This document shows, one piece after another, positions 63,751 through 64,000 of a stretch of DNA of 64,000 nt. Below the pieces are notes generated by a model. That model had not been told where the DNA came from, searched no databases, and worked only from the letters and a program-made list of their open reading frames with translations. The stretch is from NCBI GenBank assembly GCA_964247055.1, contig OZ176051.1:6448001-6512000 (forward strand), given 5' to 3'. How positions within the stretch are numbered: the first letter of the stretch is position 1; the number at the start of each line of letters is the position of its first letter. The stretch is from Paragordius varius (taxonomy: Eukaryota > Nematomorpha). The translations under genes and the position numbers were made by a program.

Positions 63751-64000
63751 GTTTGATAAATTTATTTTTTGCTTTTTATTAATTTAATTTTATCTTCCCG
63801 TAAACAGTGTCACATCTTGATGAATTATATATCTGGTAGAGGATTTTATGCTCATAGTTTTCGTTTTAATTCAGAAATTTGAACTTTTGAGGTCATTGTT
63901 AGGGGTGGGAAAATTTGCGCCTATTTTGCTTTATATATTTTTTATGAGAGCCAAACTCTTCACTCTAAAAATATGACTAAAAATATCAATAATGGGCTCC

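Noticed and set aside
1-64000. Retroviral, LTR, Polinton or other capsid-bearing elements, tRNA genes, CRISPR arrays
   Set aside because: No protease, integrase, capsid or envelope-like frames, long direct terminal repeats, cloverleaf genes or regularly spaced repeats were recognised.

Overview
The window is very A+T-rich animal nuclear DNA with few genes and many small transposons. The animal assignment rests on the genes: an SMG5 nonsense-mediated-decay protein, a mitoribosomal mS27 protein, two rhodopsin-class receptors, a TSP1/Ig membrane protein and a secreted Ser-Gly-rich protein. All are split by GT-AG introns. Many introns are ordinary (70 to about 6,600 nt), but seven are only 21-35 nt in SMG5 and mS27, plus one of 35 nt in the secreted-protein gene. 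Introns this short are, to my knowledge, a hallmark among animals of dicyemid mesozoans. The host could therefore be a dicyemid or a similarly reduced animal; that is inference.

Layout: 1-600 is a decayed LINE reverse-transcriptase tail lying beyond the last visible SMG5 exon. SMG5 fills 676-9,623 on the minus strand; I reconstruct 17 exons with matching phases (967 codons), while its PIN domain is outside the window. 9,624-12,507 is a divergent promoter region packed with inverted-repeat elements. mS27 runs 12,508-16,888 on the plus strand (11 exons, 526 residues). It converges on a GPCR at 17,426-20,534 (minus, 2 exons, about 768 residues). From 20.5 to 43.8 kb is a gene-poor stretch with a mariner relic, hAT-like ends, several MITEs and one isolated GPCR exon at 32.8-33.0 kb.

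From 43.8 to 48.6 kb the minus strand encodes a TSP1-TSP1-like-Ig-Ig-transmembrane protein, every visible exon junction phase 1. Divergent from it, at 50,666-63,750 (plus, continuing off the window), is a secreted protein whose signal peptide is followed by many Ser-Gly dipeptides in symmetric phase-1 exons, perhaps a proteoglycan core. Its introns hold a non-autonomous Helitron, MITEs and a 6.2-kb near-perfect palindrome (56,672-62,902). The palindrome has 2,991-bp arms, each carrying the C-terminal half of a Tc1/mariner/pogo-type transposase. It ends 16 bp before the next exon, and its termini match those of four small MITEs in the same half of the window.

No tRNA, rRNA, CRISPR array or retroviral/Polinton element was recognised. 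Exon joins were worked out by eye from splice signals, reading frame and remembered family sequences; transcript data would settle them.
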